This document shows, in pieces, positions 43,831 through 52,852 of a stretch of 64,000 nt of DNA. The position numbers and the translations under genes are program-made. Within the stretch, counting starts at the first letter, position 1. Each line of letters begins with the position of its first letter. The notes beneath the pieces were generated by a model, which searched no databases, was not told where the DNA came from, and saw only the letters and a program-made list of their open reading frames with translations. The DNA lies in assembly GCF_900111745.1 (NCBI RefSeq), contig NZ_FOIJ01000002.1, forward strand, positions 806,001-870,000, written 5' to 3'. Source of the stretch: Stigmatella erecta (GTDB lineage: Bacteria; Myxococcota; Myxococcia; Myxococcales; Myxococcaceae).

Positions 43831-45705
43831 CTACAGGGGGCACTGCCGATCCGTATTGGGGCTGATCACACTGGCGCCATCGATGGAGCATGGCGTCACG
43901 GACCTCAGCCGAATGTGCCCCACGGATCCGCCGCCGCCGCCTCCTCCTCCTCCTCCCTCTCCGGCGAATTTCCAGCCTGGATTGCCTTGCTCGGGGCTCA
44001 GGGAGCGCGAGCCACCATTCCCGCCGTCGCCACCGTAATTGAGAGCATTACTTCCACCAACTGCCACGCTCGCCGAGGATCGAGAGCCATCTCCTCCATT
44101 ATTTCCATCGTTCGACGCTCCACCGCCCTCGCCAGCACCGCCGCCATTGGCTGTGAGAACAGCGCTCCCAGAGAGGAGCAACCGATGGGCTTCCAGAACG
44201 ACCCCTCCGCCACTGCCTCCCCCGCCTCCGCCACCCGCTAGGCCAGTGCTGTCTGCTTTTCCTCCAAACCCTCCACCTCCGCTGGAAGTGACCCACGCGC
44301 CAACCGAGAGGGTTTTCGCAACGGAGATCTGGATCGCTCCTCCTCCGGCCCCCCCTTGTCCTCCTCTAGAACCACCGCCTTTTCCACCGGCGCAACCTCC
44401 CAACAAGGGGACCGGCCCCCCCGAATTCGTATTGCCTGCACCGCCCCCTGCTGCGTTGGAGTAGCCCCTACCTCCCGGAGCGCCTGCCGTTCCCCCGCCC
44501 CCCCCTCCACCTCCACCGCCCTCGCTCCCCGCAGCTCCCGCTCCTCCCTGCCGGTCTCCACAGGACTGATTGCCTCCAGGCCCCGTAACCGTGTCCGTTC
44601 CCGAGCGATGTCCATTGGCGAGGATGTTGTGGGTCAGCGCCGCATCGCCATACACAGCCAGGATGACTGGGCGATTGCCCACGAGCGTTAGCGTTCCTGC
44701 CATGCTCACGCTTCGCACGGGCAGCAACACCGCATCAGGAGCCCCGTTGCCTTGAACGATGGTGGTTCCCTGGGGAGCAGCCTCCACACACTCCGGAGGG
44801 TTCCAAGGCGCCGTCCCCCCTGGTGTCGAATCGAAGGTGACATTGCACTTGATGTCCAAGGTGCCGAGATTGGCGCCGTCAATCGAATCCGGATCGAAGT
44901 TGCTCGGCTTATAGGGGAAGGAGCTGCACGCTCCATCTGGAGCGCGGCACACACCGTCTGGGCGGCCTTCTCGCGGACAGGCCTTGTTCACCTGTAATGG
45001 ATCAGGCTCGTCCGTGCACGAGTTGAGCGCCCCACAGCCGCTCTTGACCCGGTGGCAGACGCTGGTGGGTTTACAGGGCGTGTCTTGTCCACCACACACT
45101 CCGGACGCACCGCACTGGTCCTCCACCGTGCAGCCATTCCCATCGTCACACAGCGCGTTCAGGCACTTGGTGTCCTGACAGCTTTTGCGTCCGTCACAGT
45201 CGAAGTCCACATCGGTGAGGCACTTCTCCAGAGCCCCGGGATGCACATCGTCCCGCTTGTCATCGCAGTCCGTGTGGCTGGCACCGTCCAAAAAGAAGAA
45301 AGTGTCCTTGTCATCGTCCCGTGCCTTGAGCACTGCCTCGAAGGAGGCAACGCCTTCTTGAGGAACCTTCACGGCGTTGTCCGAGGAATGCACCTCGACT
45401 GGATCTCCGATGCATCCGTTCTCCGAGGCGTCCGAGTAGGAGGACACCTCCAGCGACAGCTCCTGTCCCCAGTCTGGCTTGCGGAACACCGCGACGCGGA
45501 CTTCCTTGGCGTCCCGGCCCTGGAACTTCGTCCGGAGGATGTCCGTCTGGGCCTCATGGCCCTGAGCATCCCGGGCCAGGACGCGGATACACGCGGGAAC
45601 ATACGTGCCGTACTTGACCAGGACCTGGATGGCTCCCCTTTCAGGGGCCTTCTCACGGCAGGCCGCGAGACTCAGAAGCAGTCCCAACAAAGAGGCTCGA
45701 TACAT
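43831..45705 (-). CDS. Glycine-rich lipoprotein with MopE-like metal-binding motif
   Basis: This 624-residue protein has a lipoprotein signal ending SLAAC (Cys16), a beta domain, then a Cys/Asp-rich segment with DCDDKRDDVHPGALEKC and DVDFDCDG, matching the MopE-type putative metal-binding motif, and several CxxxxDGNGC-like motifs. The last 250 residues are a glycine-rich tract (GGGG runs, repeated AGGGG units) of the type seen in myxobacterial surface proteins. The tract uses more A/T in third positions than neighbouring genes. Divergent from the EEP lipoprotein gene. Confidence 0.75.
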   Translation of the reverse strand: MYRASLLGLLLSLAACREKAPERGAIQVLVKYGTYVPACIRVLARDAQGHEAQTDILRTKFQGRDAKEVRVAVFRKPDWGQELSLEVSSYSDASENGCIGDPVEVHSSDNAVKVPQEGVASFEAVLKARDDDKDTFFFLDGASHTDCDDKRDDVHPGALEKCLTDVDFDCDGRKSCQDTKCLNALCDDGNGCTVEDQCGASGVCGGQDTPCKPTSVCHRVKSGCGALNSCTDEPDPLQVNKACPREGRPDGVCRAPDGACSSFPYKPSNFDPDSIDGANLGTLDIKCNVTFDSTPGGTAPWNPPECVEAAPQGTTIVQGNGAPDAVLLPVRSVSMAGTLTLVGNRPVILAVYGDAALTHNILANGHRSGTDTVTGPGGNQSCGDRQGGAGAAGSEGGGGGGGGGGTAGAPGGRGYSNAAGGGAGNTNSGGPVPLLGGCAGGKGGGSRGGQGGAGGGAIQISVAKTLSVGAWVTSSGGGGFGGKADSTGLAGGGGGGGSGGGVVLEAHRLLLSGSAVLTANGGGAGEGGGASNDGNNGGDGSRSSASVAVGGSNALNYGGDGGNGGSRSLSPEQGNPGWKFAGEGGGGGGGGGGSVGHIRLRSVTPCSIDGASVISPNTDRQCPL

Positions 45706-45760
45706 GGGCTCAGTCTAGCCTACCTTGACGTCTCCCCACCTCCTGCGCCCGCCTGCCCCC

Positions 45761-47068
45761 ATGCCCTTCCGCGCCCTATTCCTTCTCGCCCTCATGACCA
45801 CCCTGACCCACTGTGCACCGCCCGAAGTCGCCGAGCCGGCAATTGAAACGGGCGAGCAGCCACAGGCCCTCACCCCCGGCGGGAGCCTGCGGTTCATGAC
45901 CTACAACATCAAGCACGGGGAGCTCAGCAGCCTGGAGACCGTCGCGAACGTCATCAAGGCGCAGGCGCCCGACCTGGTGGCGCTCCAGGAGGTGGATGTC
46001 CTCACCGTGCGCTCCAACAAGGTGGATCAGGCGGCCCGGCTGGGTCAGCTCACGGGCATGTTCTATTCCTTCATTCCCTCGCTGACCAACTATGACTCGG
46101 GCCAGTACGGGCTCGCGCTCCTGTCGCGCTACCCCATCCGCTCCGCCCAGCGCGTTCCGCTGCGCTCCGCCGCCGAGCAGCGGGTGCTCGCCCTCTTCGA
46201 GGTGGAGCTGGAGCCCTCCCGCCTCATCCCCGTGGCCGTCACCCACTTCGGCACCACCGGTGCCTCGGAGCGCGTCCAGCAGGCCGAGGACATCAAGGCC
46301 GCCCTCGCCGGAAAGCCCTGGGCGCTGCTCGGCGGAGACCTCAACGCCAGCCCCTCCGAGTCCAGCATCTCCAGCCTCCTCCAGCAGTTCACCGACGCCT
46401 GGGCGCGCGGCGGCTCGGGCAGCGGCTACACCAGCCCGGCCATCCTCCCCACGAAGCGCATCGACTATGTCCTGCTCGGCTCCGCGTGGACCTCTCCGCC
46501 AACCACCAGCGTGGTGAACGCCGCGTCCCAATCCGATCACCGTCCGGTCGCCGCCACCGTCATCCTGCCGTGGAGCCAGACCCTCTTCGGAGACCGTGTC
46601 CCCAGCACCGCCGTCCAGGGCGACGACACGCGCGCCGTGGAGGTGGGCGTCCGGTTCCGCAGCAACGTCAGCGGCACGATCGAGGCCCTCCGGTTCTACC
46701 GGGGCACGTCCAACGCCAACGGCTACGTCGCCCACCTCTGGAGCAACACGGGCACGCTCCTGGCCCAGGTTCCGGTGAAGGATGGGCGCATCCCAGGCTG
46801 GCAGGAGGCTCCCCTCCCCACGCCCATCTCCATCACCGCGGGGACCGTCTATGTGGTCTCGTACTTCACGTCGAACGGGCAGTTCGCCCGGGACGTCTCG
46901 GGCCTGGCGAACGCGGTGGTCAGCGGCAACCTCACGGCCCCCGGCAGCGCCAGCGTGGGAGGCAACGGCGTTTTCCTCTACACGTCGAGCGGGGGTTTCC
47001 CGTCCAGCTCCTATAAAGATGCCAACTACTGGGCCGACGTCCGCTTCAAGCCCGCCGCCTCCCCATGA
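45761..47068 (+). CDS. Endonuclease/exonuclease/phosphatase lipoprotein with DUF4082
   Basis: The 435-residue protein has a lipoprotein signal (TTLTHC, Cys18). Residues about 45-275 are an EEP-fold hydrolase: FMTYNIKHGE, LVALQEVDVLT, LLGGDLNASPSE and the C-terminal SDHRPV motif. Residues about 290-430 resemble DUF4082 (VGVRFRSNVSGTIEALRFYRG, TAGTVYVVSYFTSNGQFA), a domain often on secreted myxobacterial and actinobacterial proteins. It could be a surface nuclease or phosphatase. Overlaps the alpha/beta-hydrolase gene by 4 bases. Confidence 0.87.
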   Translation: MPFRALFLLALMTTLTHCAPPEVAEPAIETGEQPQALTPGGSLRFMTYNIKHGELSSLETVANVIKAQAPDLVALQEVDVLTVRSNKVDQAARLGQLTGMFYSFIPSLTNYDSGQYGLALLSRYPIRSAQRVPLRSAAEQRVLALFEVELEPSRLIPVAVTHFGTTGASERVQQAEDIKAALAGKPWALLGGDLNASPSESSISSLLQQFTDAWARGGSGSGYTSPAILPTKRIDYVLLGSAWTSPPTTSVVNAASQSDHRPVAATVILPWSQTLFGDRVPSTAVQGDDTRAVEVGVRFRSNVSGTIEALRFYRGTSNANGYVAHLWSNTGTLLAQVPVKDGRIPGWQEAPLPTPISITAGTVYVVSYFTSNGQFARDVSGLANAVVSGNLTAPGSASVGGNGVFLYTSSGGFPSSSYKDANYWADVRFKPAASP

Positions 47069-47964
47069 ACACACCCTCCGGACAGCTCCTTCGCCTCGGT
47101 GACACGGACCTCTGGTACGAGGACAGAGGCTCGCCCGGTGCCCCTCTCATCGTGTTGCTGATGGGCAATGGCTGCGGCGCCTCCTTCTGGCCGGAGCCCT
47201 GGCTGGAGCAGCTCGTCCGCGGAGGCCGCCGCGTCATCCGCTTCGACTACCGCGACACGGGACGCTCGTCCCACATCGCCGACTTCGACCGGACGCCCTA
47301 CAGCCTCGATGACCTCGAGCGGGACGTGCTGGGGCTCCTGGCCCACCTGGGCCTCGGCCAGGTGCACTGGGCCGGCCTCTCCATGGGCGGCTTTCTGGCG
47401 CTGCGGCTGGCCACCCGGCATCCGGGGACCGTGGCCTCGCTCACCAGCATGATGTCCACACCGGACTACGCCGTGCTGCTCCACACCTTCATGGGGGGCG
47501 AGGCGCCCACGTCCGGGCTCCCGCCCCCCCGGCAGGACTGGCTCGAAGCACTCTCGAAAATTCCCCCGGGGCTGCCGCCGCTGGAGCTGTCGGTGGAGAG
47601 CTGGCGGCTCGCCAATGGGAGCCGGGCGCCGTTCGACGCGGAGTACTGGCGCGGCCTCCAGCGTCTCGCGGAGACGCGGGGCGATGACGCCCTCGCCGGA
47701 GACCACCACCGGCGGGCCTGCGAGCGCATCACCGGCAAGAATCAACTGGAGGCGCTGCGGCACGTCACAGCCCCGTGCCTGTTCATCCAGGGCTCGGAGG
47801 ATCCGATCTTCGTGCCCGCGCACGCCGAGGCCGCGGCCCGGGCCGCACCCGCGGGGAAGCTGCGCGTCATCGACGGGATGGGGCATGCCCTCAACCCCGC
47901 TTTCTTCGAGCCTCTGGCCCAGGCGCTCCTGGCGCACACGGGGGCGGTGCCCCGGGGACCGTGA
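47065..47964 (+). CDS. Alpha/beta hydrolase
   Basis: This 299-residue protein has the oxyanion-region segment LLMGNGCGASFW, the nucleophile elbow GLSMGG with Ser106, the acid region EDPIFVPAHAEAA and the histidine GMGHALNP. It resembles haloperoxidase/esterase-like hydrolases such as those active on small esters. Its ATG overlaps the EEP gene stop (ATGA); it is followed 12 bases later by the two-component pair. Confidence 0.93.
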   Translation: MNTPSGQLLRLGDTDLWYEDRGSPGAPLIVLLMGNGCGASFWPEPWLEQLVRGGRRVIRFDYRDTGRSSHIADFDRTPYSLDDLERDVLGLLAHLGLGQVHWAGLSMGGFLALRLATRHPGTVASLTSMMSTPDYAVLLHTFMGGEAPTSGLPPPRQDWLEALSKIPPGLPPLELSVESWRLANGSRAPFDAEYWRGLQRLAETRGDDALAGDHHRRACERITGKNQLEALRHVTAPCLFIQGSEDPIFVPAHAEAAARAAPAGKLRVIDGMGHALNPAFFEPLAQALLAHTGAVPRGP

Positions 47965-47976
47965 TACCGTTGGCCT

Positions 47977-49155
47977 GTGACTTCCGGCACATGGCCTCCG
48001 GCGCCCTCCCCTGTTAGTGAAAGGCGTTCCGTCACACCGTCCTCCCTGCGTCTCTTCCTCGCCGGAATCCTGATGTGGGCCGCCGCTGGCTACTCTCCCC
48101 TCGGAGAATTGCTCTTCGAACCCGCGAGCCGGACGGAGCCCGCCCTCCAGCTCTGGCTGCTCTGCTTCCTCACCTTCGGCGTGGCGTTCTGGCTCAGCGC
48201 CCGGCACAAGGGCGCCGGAGCCATCTGGCTGCTGGGCTTGCAGACCGCGGCGGCGATGGGCGTTCTGGCCACCGGCCATGACGGCTCCGAGGGCGTGCTC
48301 CTGTGCATCGTCGCCGCGCAGGCCCCCTCCCTCCTGCCCTCGCGGCGGGCCACCCAGTGGGTGGTGGGCCTGGCCGTGCTGACCGCCACCGTCTACTTCG
48401 TCCTCCTTCCCTTCGAGAGCGCGTGGCCGATGGCCGCCATCTTCGCGGGCTGCATGGGCTTCACCACCATGGTGGCGCGCCTCCAGCAGCGCGAGGCCGA
48501 GGGGCGCCGCGAGCTGGCCCGGTTGCACACGGAGCTCAAGGCCGCCCAGGTGCTGCTCGCCGACCGCGAGCGCGAGCAGGAGCGGCTGCGCATCTCCCGC
48601 GAGCTGCATGACTCGCTGGGGCACCACCTCACCGCCCTCTCGCTCAACCTGGAGGCCGCCTCGCACACCGTCACCGGCCCGGGCGAGGAGCACGTCCGGC
48701 GGGCCCACAAGGTGGCCCGGACCCTCCTGGGCGAGGTCCGCGAGGTGGTGTCCTCCATGCGCGACGGGCCCTCGCAGCTCGGGCCTTCGCTGCAAGCGCT
48801 CGCCGAGGGCGTGCCCGGGCTCGACGTCCACCTCCAGGTCCCCGACAAGCTCTCCATCCCGGACCCGGTGGCGGCCCAGTCGGTGTTCCGCTGTGTCCAA
48901 GAGGTCATCACCAACACGCTGCGCCACGCCTCCGCGAAGAACCTGTGGATCGACGTCATCGCCACGGACGAGGGCGGCATCCAGGTGCACGCCCGGGACG
49001 ACGGAAAGGGCGCCGCCACGCTCAAGCCCGGCACGGGGCTCACGGGCATGCAGGAGCGCTTCGCCCAGCTGGGCGGCAAGGTGGAGCTGCGCCCCGCGGG
49101 AGGCCAGGGCATGGAGCTGGTGGCCTGGCTGCCCGCCCGAGGAGGTGAAGGATGA
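47977..49155 (+). CDS. NarX/DesK-type sensor histidine kinase
   Basis: This 392-residue kinase has about five to six N-terminal membrane helices, a coiled-coil linker (LLADREREQERLRISRELHD) and a HisKA_3 core with HDSLGHHLTALSLNLEAA, followed by a short HATPase (DDGKGAATLKPGTGLTGMQER). It starts with GTG at 47977. No extracytoplasmic sensor domain is evident, so the signal is likely sensed in or near the membrane. Its stop overlaps the response-regulator start by 4 bases. Confidence 0.93.
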   Translation: MTSGTWPPAPSPVSERRSVTPSSLRLFLAGILMWAAAGYSPLGELLFEPASRTEPALQLWLLCFLTFGVAFWLSARHKGAGAIWLLGLQTAAAMGVLATGHDGSEGVLLCIVAAQAPSLLPSRRATQWVVGLAVLTATVYFVLLPFESAWPMAAIFAGCMGFTTMVARLQQREAEGRRELARLHTELKAAQVLLADREREQERLRISRELHDSLGHHLTALSLNLEAASHTVTGPGEEHVRRAHKVARTLLGEVREVVSSMRDGPSQLGPSLQALAEGVPGLDVHLQVPDKLSIPDPVAAQSVFRCVQEVITNTLRHASAKNLWIDVIATDEGGIQVHARDDGKGAATLKPGTGLTGMQERFAQLGGKVELRPAGGQGMELVAWLPARGGEG

Positions 49156-49793
49156 TCACCATCGTCTTGGTCGATGACCACGCCCTCATCCGGGAGGGCA
49201 TCCGCAGCCTGCTGGAGTTCACCCCGGACCTGCGCGTCGTGGGCGAGGCCTCCGACGGCGAGGAGGCCGTGAAGCGCGTGCAGGAGCTGTCCCCGGACAT
49301 CGTCCTCATGGACGTGCGGATGCCGCGCATGAACGGGCTGGAGGCCCTGCGCGAGATGCGCCGCCTGAACCCGGAGCGCCGCGTGGTGCTGCTCACCACC
49401 TTCGACGAGGACTCGGCCGTGGTGGAGGCGCTGCGCGCGGGCGTCAAGGGCTTCCTCCTCAAGGACGTGACGCGCGACCAGCTCGCCGACGCCATCCGCC
49501 GGGTCGCCAACGGCGAGACGCTGCTGCCGCCCGGGGTCGCCGAGCGCGTGCAGCGCGGCTTCTCGGAGCTGCCGCAGGAGTTCCCCCACGCCCCCCTGCC
49601 GGAGGGGCTCACCCGCCGGGAGCTGGAGGTCATGCGCCTCATCGCCCGCGGCATGAGCAACCGGGAGATCGCCACCGTGCTGGGCACCGCCGAGGGGACA
49701 GTGAAGAACCAGACGTCCAACATCCTCGCCAAGCTGGGCGTCCGGGACCGCACCCGGGCGGTTCTCCGGGCCATGGAGCTGGGCTGCCTCTGA
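49152..49793 (+). CDS. NarL/LuxR-type response regulator
   Basis: This 213-residue protein has a receiver domain (IVLVDDHALIREGIRSLL, phosphoacceptor in DIVLMDVRMPRMNG) and a LuxR-type HTH (LTRRELEVMRLIARGMSNREIATVLGT). It is the cognate partner of the overlapping kinase. Targets are unknown. Confidence 0.96.
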   Translation: MITIVLVDDHALIREGIRSLLEFTPDLRVVGEASDGEEAVKRVQELSPDIVLMDVRMPRMNGLEALREMRRLNPERRVVLLTTFDEDSAVVEALRAGVKGFLLKDVTRDQLADAIRRVANGETLLPPGVAERVQRGFSELPQEFPHAPLPEGLTRRELEVMRLIARGMSNREIATVLGTAEGTVKNQTSNILAKLGVRDRTRAVLRAMELGCL

Positions 49794-49815
49794 TCCGGTA
49801 AGCTGCCGCCCCCGC

Positions 49816-51501
49816 GTGAGTGAGTCCCCCGTCCCAGCCGTCACCTACTTCGATCCCCAGCCGGCTCCGGAGGAGCTGCCGGAAAGGCTGGCGAACCCGT
49901 TCGCCCCCGGGCTGCCCCATCCCCTGGCGCGCCGCGCCGCCGAGGCGCTGCAGGAGCGCCTTCGCGCGGGAGACCTCGCCCCCGGGCTGCGGCTCGAAGA
50001 GCTCGACGAGCCGGGGCGGGGCAAGATGTTCGGGGTGCTGGCCGTCGAGGCGCCGGATGGCCGCATCGGCTACCTCTGCGGCTTCTCGGGCATGCTCGAT
50101 GGCCGCTGGCACATCGAGGGCTTCGCGCCGCCGCTCTTCGACGTGGCCGCGCGCGATGCCTTCTGGCCTGCCGGAGAGGCCGAGCTGCGCGCCCTGGACA
50201 GCCTCCATGCGGAGCTGGTCCACGGGGCCGAGCCCGTGACGCTGCGGGCCCGGCTCGCGGAGCTGACCGCGCGCCACGGGGCCGCCGCCGCCCAGCTTCA
50301 GGAGCGCCACGAGGCCAACCGCCGCCACCGGCACGGCGCGCGCCAGCGCCTGGCCGAAGGCGTGGGAGAGGAAGAACGGCAGGCCGCGCTGCATGCCCTC
50401 GGACAGGAAAGCCGGGCCGATGCCGCCGAGCGCCGGCGGCTGGAGGCCGCGCACCACGAGGAGCGCGAGGGGCTGGCCTCCGCGCTCCGGGCTCTCGACG
50501 TGCGCCGCGCGGGGCTCGAACAGCACCGCGCCGAGCGCTCCCGGCAGCTCTGGCAGCAGATGGCCTACACCTATGTCATTCCGAATGCCCGGGGTGAAAC
50601 CCAGCCGCTGGGCGTGCTGTTCGCCCCTGAGCCGCCCCCGGGGGGCGCGGGCGACTGCGCCGCGCCCAAGCTCCTCGCGCAGGCGTACCGCCACCGCCTG
50701 AAGCCCCTGGCCCTCGCCGAGTTCTGGTGGGGCGCACCGCCCCTCACCGGAGAGCGGCACGCGGGCCTGTATTACCCCGCCTGCCGCAGCAAGTGCGGCG
50801 AGGTCTTGCCGTACATGCTGCAAGGCCTCCTGACCGAGCCAGCGCCCCCCGAGGAAGCACCGGGCAAGGACGAGGCGCTGCGGGTCGTCTACGAGGATCC
50901 CTGGCTGCTCGTCGTCGACAAGCCCTATGGCCTCCTGTCGGTCCCCGGCCGTCACTCGCCACACCGGGACTCGGTGCTCGTCCGCCTCCGGCAACGGACC
51001 CCCGAAGGCCCCGAGCCGTTCATCGTCCACCCCCTCGAAAGCGACTGCTCCGGGCTCCTGCTCGCCGCCAAGGACGCGGACACCCACGTGGCCCTCCAGC
51101 GGCAGTTCGCGCGCCAAGAGGCCAGCAAGTGGTACGCGGCCTGCCTCGAAGGCCCCGTCCCGGGAGACCACGGCGCCGTGGAGCTGCCGCTTCGCGCCAA
51201 CCCGGAGGACCGCCCCCGCCACATCGTCGATCCGGTCCGTGGCAAGCGCGCCCTCACGGAGTGGCGGGTCGTGCGCAGGGACGGCCCCCGGACCTGGGTG
51301 GCGCTCTTGCCGCTCACGGGCCTGCCGCACCAGCTGCGCGTCCATGCCGCGCACCCACTCGGGCTCGGGGCTCCCATTGCCGGGGACCGGCTCTACGGGG
51401 GAAGCCCGGGTCCGCGCCTGCTGCTCCACGCCGAGGTGTTGACGGTTCTCCACCCGCACACGGGCGAGCCCCTCCACCTGGAGTGCCCCGCGCCCTTCTG
51501 A
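49816..51501 (+). CDS. RluA-like pseudouridine synthase family protein, altered catalytic motif
   Basis: This 561-residue protein starts with GTG at 49816. Its N-terminal about 340 residues (GKMFGVLAVEAPDGRIGYLCGFSG, VFD-type segments, a long charged helical stretch, and YPACRSKCGEVLPYMLQGLL) match the extension seen in the large RluA-like proteins. The C-terminal third has the RluA fold: ALRVVYEDPWLLVVDKPYGLLSVPG, WRVVRR, and GLPHQLRVHAAHPLGLGAPI. The catalytic HRLDxxTSG motif reads HPLESDCSG, with Glu in place of the catalytic Asp and Pro for Arg. It may be inactive or work in a changed way. Confidence 0.8.
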   Translation: MSESPVPAVTYFDPQPAPEELPERLANPFAPGLPHPLARRAAEALQERLRAGDLAPGLRLEELDEPGRGKMFGVLAVEAPDGRIGYLCGFSGMLDGRWHIEGFAPPLFDVAARDAFWPAGEAELRALDSLHAELVHGAEPVTLRARLAELTARHGAAAAQLQERHEANRRHRHGARQRLAEGVGEEERQAALHALGQESRADAAERRRLEAAHHEEREGLASALRALDVRRAGLEQHRAERSRQLWQQMAYTYVIPNARGETQPLGVLFAPEPPPGGAGDCAAPKLLAQAYRHRLKPLALAEFWWGAPPLTGERHAGLYYPACRSKCGEVLPYMLQGLLTEPAPPEEAPGKDEALRVVYEDPWLLVVDKPYGLLSVPGRHSPHRDSVLVRLRQRTPEGPEPFIVHPLESDCSGLLLAAKDADTHVALQRQFARQEASKWYAACLEGPVPGDHGAVELPLRANPEDRPRHIVDPVRGKRALTEWRVVRRDGPRTWVALLPLTGLPHQLRVHAAHPLGLGAPIAGDRLYGGSPGPRLLLHAEVLTVLHPHTGEPLHLECPAPF

Positions 51502-51597
51502 GCAACGGCTCCTGGCCTCCGGGGCCCCGGGCTGGATTTCCTTTTCCCTGGGCAGTAGCTTGCCGGGCCCTTTCCCTTTCCCCACAGAAGGCAATCC

Positions 51598-52755
51598 ATG
51601 AGCGTGAAGGACACTCAGAGTCTGGAGACCATCTGCGTGCATGCGGGCGTCGAGCCCGACCCCAAGCACGGGGCCATCATGACGCCCATCTACCAGACGT
51701 CCACGTACGTTCAGCCCGCCCCGGGCCAACCCCTCACGTATGACTATTCGCGCGGTGGCAACCCCACCCGCGCGGCGCTGGAGACGTCGCTCGCGGCGCT
51801 GGAGCGCGCCAAGCACGCCCTCTCCTACGCCTCGGGGCTCGCCGCCGAGCAGGCCATCATGCAGGTGCTGGAGCCGGGCGCCCGCGTCATCGTCTCCGAG
51901 GACGTGTATGGCGGCACCGGGCGGCTGTTCCGCAAGCTGTTCGCGCGCTACGGCTTCCAGTTCGACTTCCTGGACCTGCGCGACCTGAACGCCGTGGCCG
52001 CCGCCGTGGACAACAAGACCCAGCTCATCTGGGTGGAGACGCCCACCAACCCGCTGCTGCGCATCGTCGACATCGCGGGCATCTGCGCCATCGCGAAGAA
52101 GGCCGGGGCCAAGGTCGTCGTCGACAACACGTTCACCTCGCCCATCTTCCAGCAGCCGCTCTCGCTGGGCGCGGACCTCGTCATCCACAGCACCACCAAG
52201 TACATCGGGGGCCACAGCGATCTCATCGGTGGCGCGCTGATGACCAACGACGACGAGCTGGCGGAGAAGCTGCGCTTCGTGCAGTTCGCCGGCGGCGCGG
52301 TCAACTCGCCCTTCGAGTGCTTCATGCTGCTGCGCAGCATCAAGACGCTCGCGCTGCGCATGGAGCGCCACAACACCAACGCGCTGGCGTTCGCCCGGGC
52401 CCTGGAGGACAGCGGGGACTTCCAGAGCGTCATCTACCCCGGCCTCGAGTCCCACCCCCAGCACGCGCTGGCGCGCAAGCAGATGAGCGGCTTTGCCGGC
52501 GTGGTGTCCGTCTACCTCAAGCGGGACATGGCGGGGGTGACCCGGTTCCTCCAGAACCTGCGCCTCATCGCGCTGGCCGAGAGCCTGGGCGGCGTGGAGT
52601 CCCTGGCCAATCACCCCGAGCAGATGACGCACGCGAGCGTGCCGCCCGAGCTGCGCCAGAAGCTGGGCATCAACGCGCAGCTCGTGCGCTTCTCCATCGG
52701 CATCGAGAACGTAAATGACCTGATTGCCGACGTGCGTCAGGCTCTGCAACGCTGA
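51598..52755 (+). CDS. metB: Cystathionine gamma-synthase/lyase family PLP enzyme
   Basis: The 385-residue trans-sulfuration enzyme has TICVHAGVEPDPKHGAIMTPIYQTSTY, YSRGGNPTRAALE, LIWVETPTNPLLRIVDI, the PLP lysine in VIHSTTKYIGGHSDLIGG, and SLGGVESLANHPEQMTHASV. It could be a cystathionine gamma-synthase or a gamma-lyase; these cannot be told apart by motifs alone. The gene ends just before a perfect inverted repeat at 52771-52809. Confidence 0.92.
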   Translation: MSVKDTQSLETICVHAGVEPDPKHGAIMTPIYQTSTYVQPAPGQPLTYDYSRGGNPTRAALETSLAALERAKHALSYASGLAAEQAIMQVLEPGARVIVSEDVYGGTGRLFRKLFARYGFQFDFLDLRDLNAVAAAVDNKTQLIWVETPTNPLLRIVDIAGICAIAKKAGAKVVVDNTFTSPIFQQPLSLGADLVIHSTTKYIGGHSDLIGGALMTNDDELAEKLRFVQFAGGAVNSPFECFMLLRSIKTLALRMERHNTNALAFARALEDSGDFQSVIYPGLESHPQHALARKQMSGFAGVVSVYLKRDMAGVTRFLQNLRLIALAESLGGVESLANHPEQMTHASVPPELRQKLGINAQLVRFSIGIENVNDLIADVRQALQR

Positions 52756-52770
52756 CTTGTCTTTCAGGTA

Positions 52771-52809
52771 AAATAGAGGTTACGCACAAAAACTGCTTAA
52801 CCTCTATTT
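52771..52809. terminator. AT-rich perfect inverted repeat after metB (terminator or operator)
   Basis: AAATAGAGGTTA and TAACCTCTATTT are a perfect 12-base inverted repeat around a 15-base loop. It begins 16 bases after the metB stop and ends 44 bases before the lipoprotein ATG. There is no long T-run, but the right arm ends in ATTT. It stands out from the GC-rich surroundings. Confidence 0.6.
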
Positions 52810-52852
52810 CTTGATATTGTTTAGTGGCCCTCCCGAAAGGCAGGGCCCCCCG

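Noticed and set aside
43880..44560. Glycine-rich tract as a PE_PGRS protein
   Set aside because: There is no PE domain; the N-terminus is a lipoprotein with a MopE-like motif, so it is a myxobacterial glycine-rich surface protein.
49639..52749. A 1036-codon open frame on the minus strand
   Set aside because: It runs antisense through the response regulator, the RluA-like gene and metB, all of which are well supported on the plus strand.
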